Shown piece by piece: positions 30,059-37,965 of a stretch of DNA of 64,000 nt. Source of the stretch: REEB95 sp963785735. Lineage in GTDB: Bacteria; Pseudomonadota; Alphaproteobacteria; ATCC43930; CGMCC-115725. Under the pieces are notes generated by a model. That model was not told the DNA's origin and ran no database searches. It saw only the letters and a list, made by a program, of their open reading frames with translations. The DNA lies in NCBI GenBank assembly GCA_963785735.1, contig CAWAWJ010000001.1, positions 1,116,001 to 1,180,000 of the forward strand, read 5' to 3'. How positions within the stretch are numbered: the stretch's first letter is position 1; each line of letters starts with the position of its first letter. The position numbers and the translations under genes are program-made.

Positions 30059-31153
30059 TCACCTCGTTTCGGCGCGGAATTTCTGCCGCAGCACGTCGAT
30101 CGAGATCAGCTTGCCGCCGAAATCGACATGCCAGAAGGCCCAGCCATTGCAGGCCGGCGCGCCTTGCAGCTCGGCCCCCACCTGGTGGATCGAGCCCTTG
30201 GTCTCGGCCGAGATCACGCTGCCATCGGCGCGCACCTTGGCGGTCCAGCGCCGCGAGGCGTCGCACAGCACCGCGCCCGGCTTCAGCAATCCGGCCTCGA
30301 CCAGCGCGCCGAAGGGCACGCGCTTCTCTTGGCGCTTTTCCTGGGTCGCGGCGAAGTCTTCGGGCGAGGCGGGCTCGACCGCTTCGATCCGGGCGCGCGC
30401 GATCTTGGCGTAGTCCTTTTCGCGCTCGATGCCGATGAAGCGGCGCCCCAGACGCTTTGCCACGGCGCCGGTGGTGCCAGTGCCCAGGAACGGGTCGAGC
30501 ACCAGATCGCCCGGCTTGGTCGTGGCCAGCAGCAGGCGGTGCAGCAGCGCCTCGGGCTTCTGCGTCGGGTGCGCTTTCTTGCCGTCTTCCTGCTTCAGCC
30601 GCTCTTGTCCGGTGCAGAGCGGAAAGAGCCAGTCGCTGCGCATCTGCACGTCGTCGTTGAGCGATTTCATCGCCTGGTAGTTGAAGGTGTATTTGCTCAT
30701 CCGCGACTTGGCGCACCACAACAGCGTCTCATGCGCGTTGGTGAAACGTCGGCCGCGGAAATTCGGCATCGGGTTGCTCTTGCGCCAAACGATGTCGTTG
30801 AGGATCCAGAAACCCAGATCCTGGATGATCGATCCGAGGCGATAGATGTTGTGATAGGAGCCGATCACCCAGAGCGTGCCGTCGGGCTTCAAGAGCCGCC
30901 GCGCGCCTGCGAGCCAGTCGTGGCTGAAACGGTCGTAGGCGCCGAAATCGGCGAATTTGTCCCACTCGTCGTCGACCGCATCGACCCGGCTGTTATCGGG
31001 ACGGTGGAGATCGCCGTTCAGTTGCAGGTTATAGGGCGGATCAGCGAAGACCAGATCGACCGCGCCCTCGGGCAGCCGCGCCATGGTGGCGATGCAGTCG
31101 CCGGTGAGCACCTCGCCCAACAGCCCGTCCGCCGCTTCCCCCGAATCTCGCAT
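30059..31153 (-). CDS. ccrM: Cell-cycle DNA adenine methyltransferase CcrM (GANTC)
   Basis: This is a solitary beta-class adenine methyltransferase that methylates GANTC after replication and feeds GcrA/CtrA-type cell-cycle control. The 364-aa product is close to Caulobacter CcrM throughout: VDLVFADPPYNLQLNGDL (catalytic DPPY), WVIGSYHNIYR, NDIVWRKSNPMPNFRGRRF, KAHPTQKPEALL, the SAM motif DPFLGTGTTGA, and the C-terminal DNA-binding domain ending APACNGWAFWHV. I chose ATG 31153, since the longer frame starts at a TTG level with the predicted transcription start. A promoter with GANTC sites lies just upstream. The gene for a small exported protein follows after 3 bases. Confidence 0.96.
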   Translation of the reverse strand: MRDSGEAADGLLGEVLTGDCIATMARLPEGAVDLVFADPPYNLQLNGDLHRPDNSRVDAVDDEWDKFADFGAYDRFSHDWLAGARRLLKPDGTLWVIGSYHNIYRLGSIIQDLGFWILNDIVWRKSNPMPNFRGRRFTNAHETLLWCAKSRMSKYTFNYQAMKSLNDDVQMRSDWLFPLCTGQERLKQEDGKKAHPTQKPEALLHRLLLATTKPGDLVLDPFLGTGTTGAVAKRLGRRFIGIEREKDYAKIARARIEAVEPASPEDFAATQEKRQEKRVPFGALVEAGLLKPGAVLCDASRRWTAKVRADGSVISAETKGSIHQVGAELQGAPACNGWAFWHVDFGGKLISIDVLRQKFRAETR

Positions 31154-31190
31154 TGCTCCCCGCCTCGGCGCGCAATCCCCGCGCCGGCCC

Positions 31191-31259
31191 GAATCGCTTA
31201 CCCCCAATCGCGGAGTTATGCGCCCGCGCGACTCGAGAGGTCAATAGCTTTGTGGATTC
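31191..31259 (-). promoter_or_regulatory. ccrM promoter with GANTC sites in spacer and leader
   Basis: On the minus strand TTGACC (31244-31239) and CATAAC (31220-31215) are 18 bases apart and would start transcription near 31208, about 55 bases before the ccrM ATG. A GANTC site (31230-31234) lies inside the spacer. Another is in the leader (31191-31195), one lies upstream (31255-31259), and more are at 31282-31286 and 31143-31147. Caulobacter ccrM also has GANTC sites in its leader, so methylation-sensitive autoregulation is likely. The promoter assignment is inference. Confidence 0.65.
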
Positions 31260-31265
31260 AGATGG

Positions 31266-31889
31266 TTAAGCGGTTTTCCTGGAGTCAAAACCGAGAATAA
31301 GCTGAACCGGGCCGAAGGAACGGCGGTGATGCGGGGTCAGCCCCAGCGCTACCAGGGCTTCGCGGTGCTCCGCCGTGGGGTAGCCCATATTGTGTTCCCA
31401 GCCATAGCCCGGATAGCGCAGCGCCAAAGCCCGCATCAGCCTGTCGCGCGTCACCTTGGCGATGATCGAAGCGGCGGCGATCGACAGCGACAGCCCGTCG
31501 CCGCCCACCACCGCCCGCGTGGCGCAAGGGATCTGCGGGGTCCGGTTGCCGTCGATCAGCGCCGATAGCGGGCATTGTGGTAAGGCGGCGAAGGCCCGGC
31601 GCATGGCGAGGAGCGAGGCCTGGAGAATGTTGACGCGGTCGATTTCGGCGACGCTGGCCGCGCCCACGCCGATCGCGGCGCAATCCCACAGGCGCCTGGC
31701 GAATTCCTCGCGCGCTTCGGGCGAAAGCTTCTTGGAGTCGTCGATGCCCCGGCGCAAACCGGGTGAAAGCCGCCGTTGGTCGAGCACCACCGCCGCCGCC
31801 ACCACCGGCCCGGCCAAGGGTCCCCGCCCGGCCTCGTCGATGCCGCAGACCGGTCCCCGGCAGGTGCGCTCGAAAGCGAAATCCGGCAT
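31266..31889 (-). CDS. rnhB: Ribonuclease HII
   Basis: RNase HII cuts RNA in RNA-DNA hybrids and removes single ribonucleotides from DNA. The 207-aa product has CGIDEAGRGPLAGPVV (catalytic Asp-Glu, about residues 14-29), DDSKKLSP, LIDGN and ASIIAKVTRDRLM with HNMGYPT, all standard for the family. ATG 31889 starts the conserved protein; the upstream extension is not conserved. It lies upstream of ccrM on the same strand with ccrM's promoter between them. Five GANTC sites sit just before its start. Confidence 0.95.
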   Translation of the reverse strand: MPDFAFERTCRGPVCGIDEAGRGPLAGPVVAAAVVLDQRRLSPGLRRGIDDSKKLSPEAREEFARRLWDCAAIGVGAASVAEIDRVNILQASLLAMRRAFAALPQCPLSALIDGNRTPQIPCATRAVVGGDGLSLSIAAASIIAKVTRDRLMRALALRYPGYGWEHNMGYPTAEHREALVALGLTPHHRRSFGPVQLILGFDSRKTA

Positions 31890-31901
31890 GACGCCAGCAG
31901 A

Positions 31902-31959
31902 CACGACTCTCGTGAGTCGTGGCAAGCGCCAATGACTCTCAAATGACTCCCGTGAGTCA
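31902..31959. repeat. Paired GANTC palindromes upstream of rnhB
   Basis: There are two inverted repeats 40 bases apart. The first is CACGACTC-TCGT-GAGTCGTG (31902-31921, 8-base arms), and the second is TGACTC-CCGT-GAGTCA (31944-31959, 6-base arms). Each arm contains one GANTC, and a fifth GANTC (31934-31938) lies between them. One site per roughly 256 bases would be expected by chance. They sit 15-70 bases upstream of the rnhB start codon and after the radical SAM gene, so they may regulate rnhB through methylation or form hairpins in the RNA. Confidence 0.75.
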
Positions 31960-31981
31960 CGGCAGCGCGAGCGGGCCCAAT

Positions 31982-33103
31982 TCAGCCGAAGAGGCGGAGC
32001 TGTCTTTCCTCGCGCGCCGGCGGCGAGAACCTCGTGGTGTCGAGCCGCCACAGCCGGCCGCGATTGAGGTTGAGCTTCAAGCGCCGCGTGGCGGTTTCAA
32101 AACGGATGCGCAGCATTTCGGCATAAGGGCCGGTACCGCGCATGCGTGTGCCCCATTGCGGATCATAATCCTTGCCGTTGTGGCTCTGGCGCACCAGCGA
32201 CATGACATGCTTTGCCTTGCCGGGCGCGTGGATGTCGAGCCACTCCTTGAAGAGCGGCGCCACTTCGAGCGGCAGCTTCAACATGGTGTAGCCCGCGCTT
32301 TGCGCCCCGGCGGCCGCGCCGCGCTCGAGGATGGCTTCGAGCTCGGCGTCGTTCAGGGCCGGGATCATCGGCGCCGCCATCACCGCGACCGGAATGCCGG
32401 CGGCGGAGAGCGCCGCGATCGTTTCCAAGCGTCTTTCGGGCGTTGCGGCACGGGGTTCCAAGGTTCGCGCGAGCTTGCGGTCGAGCGTCGTCACCGACAG
32501 CGCCACCGCGGCCAGACGCTCCTTCGCCATCTCGGCCAGGATGTCGATGTCGCGCTGGACCAGCGCCGATTTGGTGACGATGGTGACGGGGTGGCGTGCA
32601 TCGCGCAGCACCTCGAGAATGCCGCGCATGATCTGGAATTTGCGCTCGGCTGGCTGGTAAGGATCGGTGTTGGTGCCGAGCGCGATCGGCGCGCAGACAT
32701 AGCCCGGTTTGGCGAGTTCGGCCTTGAGCAGCCGCGCCGCCTCGGGTTTCACCAGGATGCGGGTTTCGAAATCGAGCCCGGGCGACAAGCCCAGATAGGC
32801 GTGGGAGGGCCGCGCGAAGCAGTAGATGCAGCCATGCTCGCAGCCGCGATAGGGGTTGATCGAGCGGTCGAAGGGGATGTCGGGGGAATCGTTGCGCGCG
32901 ATAATGGTCTTGGTGGCGTCGGTGGTATAGCGCGTGTCGCGCCGCGGCAGCTCCTCGTCGGCCGAGCCCCAGCCATCGTCGATGGCGGCGCGCTGTTCTG
33001 CCTCGAAGCGGCCTGAGAGATTACTCGCCGCACCTCGGCCTTTCTGGGTCAGCGGCTGCACCAAGTTTTGCACGATCGCGGTGTCGTCGGTTTCCCTATC
33101 CAT
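31982..33103 (-). CDS. PA0069-family radical SAM protein
   Basis: This is a radical SAM enzyme of the PA0069/Rv2578c group, related in sequence to spore photoproduct lyase; the substrate is unknown. The 373-aa product has the cluster motif CEHGCIYC (CxxxCxxC, near residues 87-94) in NPYRGCEHGCIYCFARPSH, followed by TNTDPYQPAERKF and VTIVTKSALVQRDIDIL, which fit the SAM barrel. ATG 33103 gives MDRETDDTAIV; a second ATG four codons earlier is possible. It is transcribed in the same direction as rnhB, separated from it by the GANTC palindromes. Confidence 0.88.
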   Translation of the reverse strand: MDRETDDTAIVQNLVQPLTQKGRGAASNLSGRFEAEQRAAIDDGWGSADEELPRRDTRYTTDATKTIIARNDSPDIPFDRSINPYRGCEHGCIYCFARPSHAYLGLSPGLDFETRILVKPEAARLLKAELAKPGYVCAPIALGTNTDPYQPAERKFQIMRGILEVLRDARHPVTIVTKSALVQRDIDILAEMAKERLAAVALSVTTLDRKLARTLEPRAATPERRLETIAALSAAGIPVAVMAAPMIPALNDAELEAILERGAAAGAQSAGYTMLKLPLEVAPLFKEWLDIHAPGKAKHVMSLVRQSHNGKDYDPQWGTRMRGTGPYAEMLRIRFETATRRLKLNLNRGRLWRLDTTRFSPPAREERQLRLFG

Positions 33104-33171
33104 AGCCGGTATCATGCGCCAGCCATGTGAACAAATCAAGAACAAGATTCCGCCATATTTCTTGGCAGGTA

Positions 33172-33735
33172 TCAGCGCGCGGCGGTGATGTGTTCCTTCA
33201 GCCGGGGCATCAGCTCGACCAAGTTGCAAGGGCGGTGGCGGTTGTCGAGCTGAGGCGCGATGAGCTCCCAGCCGTCGCGGCAGGCGCCGGGCGAGCCGGG
33301 CAGGGCGAAGAGATAGGTGCCGCCGGCCACGCCGGCGGTGGCGCGGCTCTGGATGGTCGAGGTGCCGATCTTCTGATAGCTCACCATGCGGAACAGCTCG
33401 CCGAAACCGGCGATCTCCTTCTCATAAACCGCGTGGAAGGCCTCGGGCGTCACGTCGCGGCCGGTGACGCCGGTGCCGCCGGTTGAAATGACGACATCGA
33501 TGGCGGGGTCGGCGATCCAGGCCTTGAGCTGGGCGATGATCGCGCCTTGGTCGTCCTTGACGATGCGCTTCGCCGCGAGCTTGTGGCCCGCCCCGGTCAG
33601 CAGCTCGGCCAGGGTCTTGCCGGATTTATCGTCGCTCTCGGTCCGAGTGTCGGAAACCGTCAGAACCGCGATATTGACGGGCAGGAAGGGGCGGGTCTGG
33701 TCAGTTGTTTTCGGCGGCTCAGTTTTCGGCGACAT
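33172..33735 (-). CDS. moaB: Molybdenum cofactor biosynthesis protein MoaB
   Basis: This is a MoaB/MogA-type protein that adenylylates molybdopterin during cofactor synthesis. The 187-aa product contains VLTVSDTRTESDDKSG, ISTGGTGVTGRDVTPEA (the molybdopterin-binding loop) and ALPGSPGACRDGWELI. The start ATG 33735 overlaps the end of the transglycosylase gene by 17 bases on the same strand, which suggests coupling although the functions seem unrelated. Confidence 0.93.
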   Translation of the reverse strand: MSPKTEPPKTTDQTRPFLPVNIAVLTVSDTRTESDDKSGKTLAELLTGAGHKLAAKRIVKDDQGAIIAQLKAWIADPAIDVVISTGGTGVTGRDVTPEAFHAVYEKEIAGFGELFRMVSYQKIGTSTIQSRATAGVAGGTYLFALPGSPGACRDGWELIAPQLDNRHRPCNLVELMPRLKEHITAAR

Positions 33736-35344
33736 GGCGACCGTCCGGCTCGGTTGAGTCGAGAGCGGTATAGGTCGGCCATTGGCCCGCGGCAAGCGCG
33801 TCGAGATCGGGGGTCGGCTGGTTCAGCCGCTGGCGGTAGATCCAGTAATTGGTCAGCACCCGCTCGGTGAAAATGCGGGATTCGCCCGCGGGAATGCTTT
33901 CGAGGAACAGCAGCGGGTCGGCGTTGTATCCCGTCTGCATCGATTTCCAATGCTCAAGCGCGCCAGGCCCAGCGTTATAGGCCATGGCGAACATCATGAG
34001 GTTGTTGCGCTCGTCATGGAGCAGGCCCTGGATGTATTCCTGCGCCAGCGTCAAATTGATCTCGGGATCGGCCAATTCCTCGTGGCGCATGCGCCGGTCG
34101 ATGGCATTGAGTGTCTCGCCGGTCTGCGCGGCCATCAGCTTCGCCGTCGCCGGCATCAGCTGCATCAGGCCGAGGGCGCCTGCCGAACTCACCACATGCG
34201 GCGCGAACAGCGATTCCTGGCGCATCACGCCGAACAGTAGCGCGCGGTCCACGGTGAAGCCGCCATGCGGCGTCCAGCGCGGCACCGGGTAGAGCGCGTG
34301 GTCGTGATTTTGGCCGTCGCGGCCGGTCAGAATGGATGCGAGCTGGAGGCTCAGGCTCGGCAGATTGGCGCGGTCGGACAAGGCCGCCACCGCGCGCAGC
34401 AAACTGGTCGAGCCGCCGGCCGCCAGCAGGCGCAACTCCTTGTCGGCGGCGGCGTGGTCGCCGACCTCGAGCAGCGCCAGCGCGCGCCGTCCGGCCGGCA
34501 TGCCCTTGATCAGCTGGGCGTCGAGATCGGTGAAGGGCTCGGTGTCGAAGTTGAAGTAATTGTCCACGCCCAGAATCCTCCGGGCGAGAAGTCCGTAAAA
34601 GGTGTGCGGGCGCTGGGCGGCGATGCCGAGCCAATAGGCGACATGGTCCGGCCGCTTGCTCTTGAGCTCGACGCGCGCCGCCCAGAACGCTGCCGCCGAG
34701 ATGGTCCAAGCCGATTGGCCCTTGGTCTTGGTCAGGGACTGGAAATGCTTGCCAGCCTCTTCGAACTTGCCGGCGCGCCAGGCAGCGAGCCCGGCCTGCC
34801 ACTGCGCGGCGGGTGATTCGATGCCGCCCTCGGTGCTGCGAGGGGTGAAGTCGCTTTCGCCGCTGGCCTGGGCGACCAGGGTAGAGGTTTCGGGCTTTTT
34901 GAGAGGCGCGGCCCCGGCGGGCTGGCGCTGCAGGGCCAGGCTGTAGATGGTCTTGGCCTCGGGCTGGTCGCCATAGATATCCAGCCAATTGACCAGTTCC
35001 TGATAGCTGGCCCGGTATTTGGGGTGGAGATAGCGCTCGGACAGGACATGGCCCATCAGCAGCGGATCCTTCAGACCCTTGATCTCACGGTCGGCCGCCA
35101 CCCATTGGCCGCTTGCCTGCAGCAGCAGAATCAACCGATAGCGTTCCGCATCGGCCGCGCTGAGCACGGTCGGCAGGTCCGCCTCGCGGCGGAGGTCTAG
35201 CCCTGGTATGAGCGCCGCCGTCGCGGTCAGAAAATCCGCGGCGGTAGCCTTTAGGGTGCCGAACAAGGACGCGGCGAGAAAGGTAATAACGAATACTTTC
35301 GCCCAAGTCTTGTTCGGCCGGACTCGGTATATCCAGCCATTCAT
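33719..35344 (-). CDS. Soluble lytic murein transglycosylase, Slt70-like
   Basis: This is a periplasmic lytic transglycosylase that cuts glycan strands to anhydro-muropeptides. The 541-aa product has an N-terminal hydrophobic export segment (about residues 16-35), an alpha-superhelical region of repeats, and a C-terminal SLT domain with the catalytic Glu in GVMRQESLF, GALGLMQLMPATA and AYNAGPGAL. Its products would be substrates for recycling by the AmpD-like enzyme elsewhere in this window. The preceding 115 bases to the glycosylase gene hold no gene. Confidence 0.93.
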   Translation of the reverse strand: MNGWIYRVRPNKTWAKVFVITFLAASLFGTLKATAADFLTATAALIPGLDLRREADLPTVLSAADAERYRLILLLQASGQWVAADREIKGLKDPLLMGHVLSERYLHPKYRASYQELVNWLDIYGDQPEAKTIYSLALQRQPAGAAPLKKPETSTLVAQASGESDFTPRSTEGGIESPAAQWQAGLAAWRAGKFEEAGKHFQSLTKTKGQSAWTISAAAFWAARVELKSKRPDHVAYWLGIAAQRPHTFYGLLARRILGVDNYFNFDTEPFTDLDAQLIKGMPAGRRALALLEVGDHAAADKELRLLAAGGSTSLLRAVAALSDRANLPSLSLQLASILTGRDGQNHDHALYPVPRWTPHGGFTVDRALLFGVMRQESLFAPHVVSSAGALGLMQLMPATAKLMAAQTGETLNAIDRRMRHEELADPEINLTLAQEYIQGLLHDERNNLMMFAMAYNAGPGALEHWKSMQTGYNADPLLFLESIPAGESRIFTERVLTNYWIYRQRLNQPTPDLDALAAGQWPTYTALDSTEPDGRHVAEN

Positions 35345-35459
35345 GAGGACGCCTTAAACTATCTGAGAGTCGCTTGGCAAGATAAAACTCCAAGCTGAGT
35401 ATCGTTAAATTGTGCCCTGTTTATGGGCTTTCAAGGGGATGCTGTGTGCAGTCACAATG

Positions 35460-36281
35460 TTACTGCAATTCCGCCATTTTTGACTGAATCGATAGCAGGT
35501 CTCGCCACGATTCGACTTTATTAGCCGGGGCACGCAAAAGGAAGGACGGGTGGTAAATAGCAATGGCTGGCAGGGTTTGGGGCAGGCCGCTAACCGCCAG
35601 TTCGAACCAGCGGCCCCGGAGCCGGGTTATGCCCTCGCTCCGTCCCAGCAGGGTGGAAGTGGCCGTTCCCCCGCATAAAACCACGAGTTTTGGCCTTGCC
35701 AGGGCGATATGCCGCCAGACGAAGGGCAGGCAAAGGGCGGTCTCCTCGGCAGTCGGCTTGCGATTCCCCGGCGGGCGCCAGAATAGGACGTTGCTGATAT
35801 AGGCGTTCTTGCTGCGCTCGACGCCGATGGCGGCAAACATGCGGTCGAGCAGCTGGCCGCTCCGGCCGACAAAGGGCTTACCGATTCGGTCCTCATCCGC
35901 CCCGGGCGCCTCACCGATCAGCATAAGCGGCGCGTCTGGATTGCCGTCGGCGAAGACGGTATGCGTCGCCGTCCTGCGGAGAGAACATCCATCGAACAAT
36001 TCAACGATAGCGCGAAGTTCGGCCAAATTCCCCGCCGAGTCGGCAAGCTGCTTGGCCGAGGCCAAAAGCGCGCTTTGCGGGGGTGGTGGCTTTGAGTCCT
36101 GCCGCGATTCTGCTTGAGGTCGCGATGCTGCTTGTTGCCGCGATGCTGCTTGTTGCCGTTCCGCGGCGGGAGTGGGAGCGGGTTTTACGAACCGGTCGCG
36201 CGGGCTTTGGCCGATCGCCTCGTCGGCGCCCATCGCCAATTGCCACTCAAGCAGCAACGCGGCTTCGGAACGAGTCTGCAT
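35460..36281 (-). CDS. Family-4-like uracil-DNA glycosylase with incomplete Fe-S cysteine set
   Basis: This is a repair glycosylase removing uracil from DNA. The 273-aa product has a variable Gln/Ala/Ser/Arg-rich linker (residues 41-61), then the family core: motif GEAPGADEDR (123-132), FVGRSGQLLDRM and HPS (244-246). Family 4 enzymes bind 4Fe-4S through four cysteines. Here only Cys99 and Cys184 are present; the spacing shows that the other two positions are Phe96 and Trp168. A similar pattern occurs in other alphaproteobacterial homologues as far as I recall. It is divergent from ETF-QO with a 34-base gap. Confidence 0.88.
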   Translation of the reverse strand: MQTRSEAALLLEWQLAMGADEAIGQSPRDRFVKPAPTPAAERQQAASRQQAASRPQAESRQDSKPPPPQSALLASAKQLADSAGNLAELRAIVELFDGCSLRRTATHTVFADGNPDAPLMLIGEAPGADEDRIGKPFVGRSGQLLDRMFAAIGVERSKNAYISNVLFWRPPGNRKPTAEETALCLPFVWRHIALARPKLVVLCGGTATSTLLGRSEGITRLRGRWFELAVSGLPQTLPAIAIYHPSFLLRAPANKVESWRDLLSIQSKMAELQ

Positions 36282-36315
36282 CGCGCCAGCCTATCATCCA
36301 CTATAGTGCCGCGCC

Positions 36316-37935
36316 ATGCAGCGCGAGCGCATGACCTATGACGTCGTCATCATCGGCGCGGGCCCGTCGGGACTCGCGGCGGCGATCCGCCTGAAGCAGC
36401 TCGCGGCGCAAGCATCCATCGAAGTCTCCGTTTGTGTGGTCGAAAAGGGCGCGGAGGTGGGCGCGCATATCCTGTCGGGCGCGGTGTTCGAGCCGCGCGT
36501 GCTCGGCGAATTGTTTCCCGATTGGCGCCAACGCGGCGCGCCTCTGAATACCTCGGCGGAAGCGGACCGATTTCTCCTGCTCACCAGGCGCTTTGCGCTT
36601 CCCCTGCCGGTGCCGCAGCAAATGAGGAATCACGGTAATTACATCATCAGCCTCGGCAATCTCTGCCGCTGGCTCGGGCGCGAGGCCGAGGCGCTCGGCG
36701 TCGAGATCTATCCTGGCTTTGCGGCGGCTGAAATTCTTTATGACGAAAACGGCCGTGTCGCGGGCGTCGCCACCGGCGCCATGGGCATGGGCAAGGACGG
36801 CAAGGAGACGACGAATTTCCAGCCCGGCGTCGAGCTGCGCGCGAAGGAGACGCTGTTCGCCGAAGGCTGCCGCGGCTCGCTGACCAAGCTTCTCGAGGCG
36901 CGCTTCAATTTGCGCCGGGACTGCGATCCGCAAAGCTACGGTCTCGGCATCAAGGAGCTGTGGGAGATCGAACCCGCCCAGCATCGTGCGGGTCTTGCCA
37001 TCCACACCATCGGCTGGCCGCTCGACCGCCATACCTATGGCGGCTCTTTCCTCTATCATTTCGACAAGAATTTTCTCGCCGCCGGCTTCGTGGTCGGGCT
37101 TGATTACACCAATCCCTATCTCTCGCCCTTCGAGGAATTCCAACGCTTCAAGACGCACCCTTCCATTCGCGGCGTGTTCGAGGGAGGCAGGCGCATCGCC
37201 TATGGCGCGCGCGCCTTGAACGAGGGCGGGTTTCAATCGATTCCGGCGCTGAGTTTCCCCGGTGGGCTGCTGATCGGCGACGCTGCGGGGTTCCTCAACG
37301 TGCCCAAGATCAAGGGCAGCCACACGGCGATGAAATCGGGCATGGTCGCGGCCGAAACCGTGTTCAAGCGGCTCGCCGGCGATGTCCATGCCGATTACCG
37401 CGGCGCGCTCGCGGAATCCTGGGTCTGGCCCGAGCTTTACGCCGCGCGCAATATCCGCCCCGCCTTCCGGCGAGGCTTGTGGGCGGGCCTCATCTATGCC
37501 GGCATCGACACCTATCTCTTGCGCGGCCGCGCGCCCTGGACTTTCCGCCAGCAGGCCGATTTCGAGCATCTCGACCGCGCCAGCCGCGCGCGGCCGATCG
37601 CCTATCCCAAGCCCGACGGCAAGATCTCCTTTGACCGCCTGTCCTCGGTGTTTCTATCCGGCGTCGCCCACGAGGAGAACCAGCCCGCGCATCTTCGGCT
37701 TAAAAACCCGGATGCCGCGATTGCGGTCAATTACGCGCTTTATGCCGCGCCCGAGACGCGCTATTGCCCGGCTGGAGTGTATGAAATTTTAACCGGTCAA
37801 ACCGGCCAGCCCCGCCTCCAGATCAACGCCGCCAATTGCATCCACTGCAAGAGCTGCGACATCAAGGACCCGACCCAGAATATCGATTGGACGGTGCCGG
37901 AGGGTGGTGGCGGCCCCAATTATCCGAACATGTGA
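36316..37935 (+). CDS. Electron-transfer flavoprotein-ubiquinone oxidoreductase
   Basis: ETF-QO is the inner-membrane flavo-iron-sulfur protein that passes electrons from ETF (acyl-CoA and amine dehydrogenases) to ubiquinone. The 539-aa product starts with VVIIGAGPSGLAAAIRLK (FAD), VVEKGAEVGAHILSGAVFEP, and ends with the 4Fe-4S ligands CPAGVYE and CIHCKSCDIKDP, then NIDWTVPEGGGGP. A TATAGT (36302-36307) lies 8 bases before the ATG, so the transcript may be nearly leaderless; Met6 (36331) is the alternative start. Confidence 0.95.
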   Translation: MQRERMTYDVVIIGAGPSGLAAAIRLKQLAAQASIEVSVCVVEKGAEVGAHILSGAVFEPRVLGELFPDWRQRGAPLNTSAEADRFLLLTRRFALPLPVPQQMRNHGNYIISLGNLCRWLGREAEALGVEIYPGFAAAEILYDENGRVAGVATGAMGMGKDGKETTNFQPGVELRAKETLFAEGCRGSLTKLLEARFNLRRDCDPQSYGLGIKELWEIEPAQHRAGLAIHTIGWPLDRHTYGGSFLYHFDKNFLAAGFVVGLDYTNPYLSPFEEFQRFKTHPSIRGVFEGGRRIAYGARALNEGGFQSIPALSFPGGLLIGDAAGFLNVPKIKGSHTAMKSGMVAAETVFKRLAGDVHADYRGALAESWVWPELYAARNIRPAFRRGLWAGLIYAGIDTYLLRGRAPWTFRQQADFEHLDRASRARPIAYPKPDGKISFDRLSSVFLSGVAHEENQPAHLRLKNPDAAIAVNYALYAAPETRYCPAGVYEILTGQTGQPRLQINAANCIHCKSCDIKDPTQNIDWTVPEGGGGPNYPNM

Positions 37936-37965
37936 GCGCCGGGCCGGTGTATGTATTGGCCTGAG

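Noticed and set aside
31154..31207. Upstream TTG start for ccrM at 31207
   Set aside because: It coincides with the predicted transcription start, and the extra residues have no counterpart in CcrM proteins.
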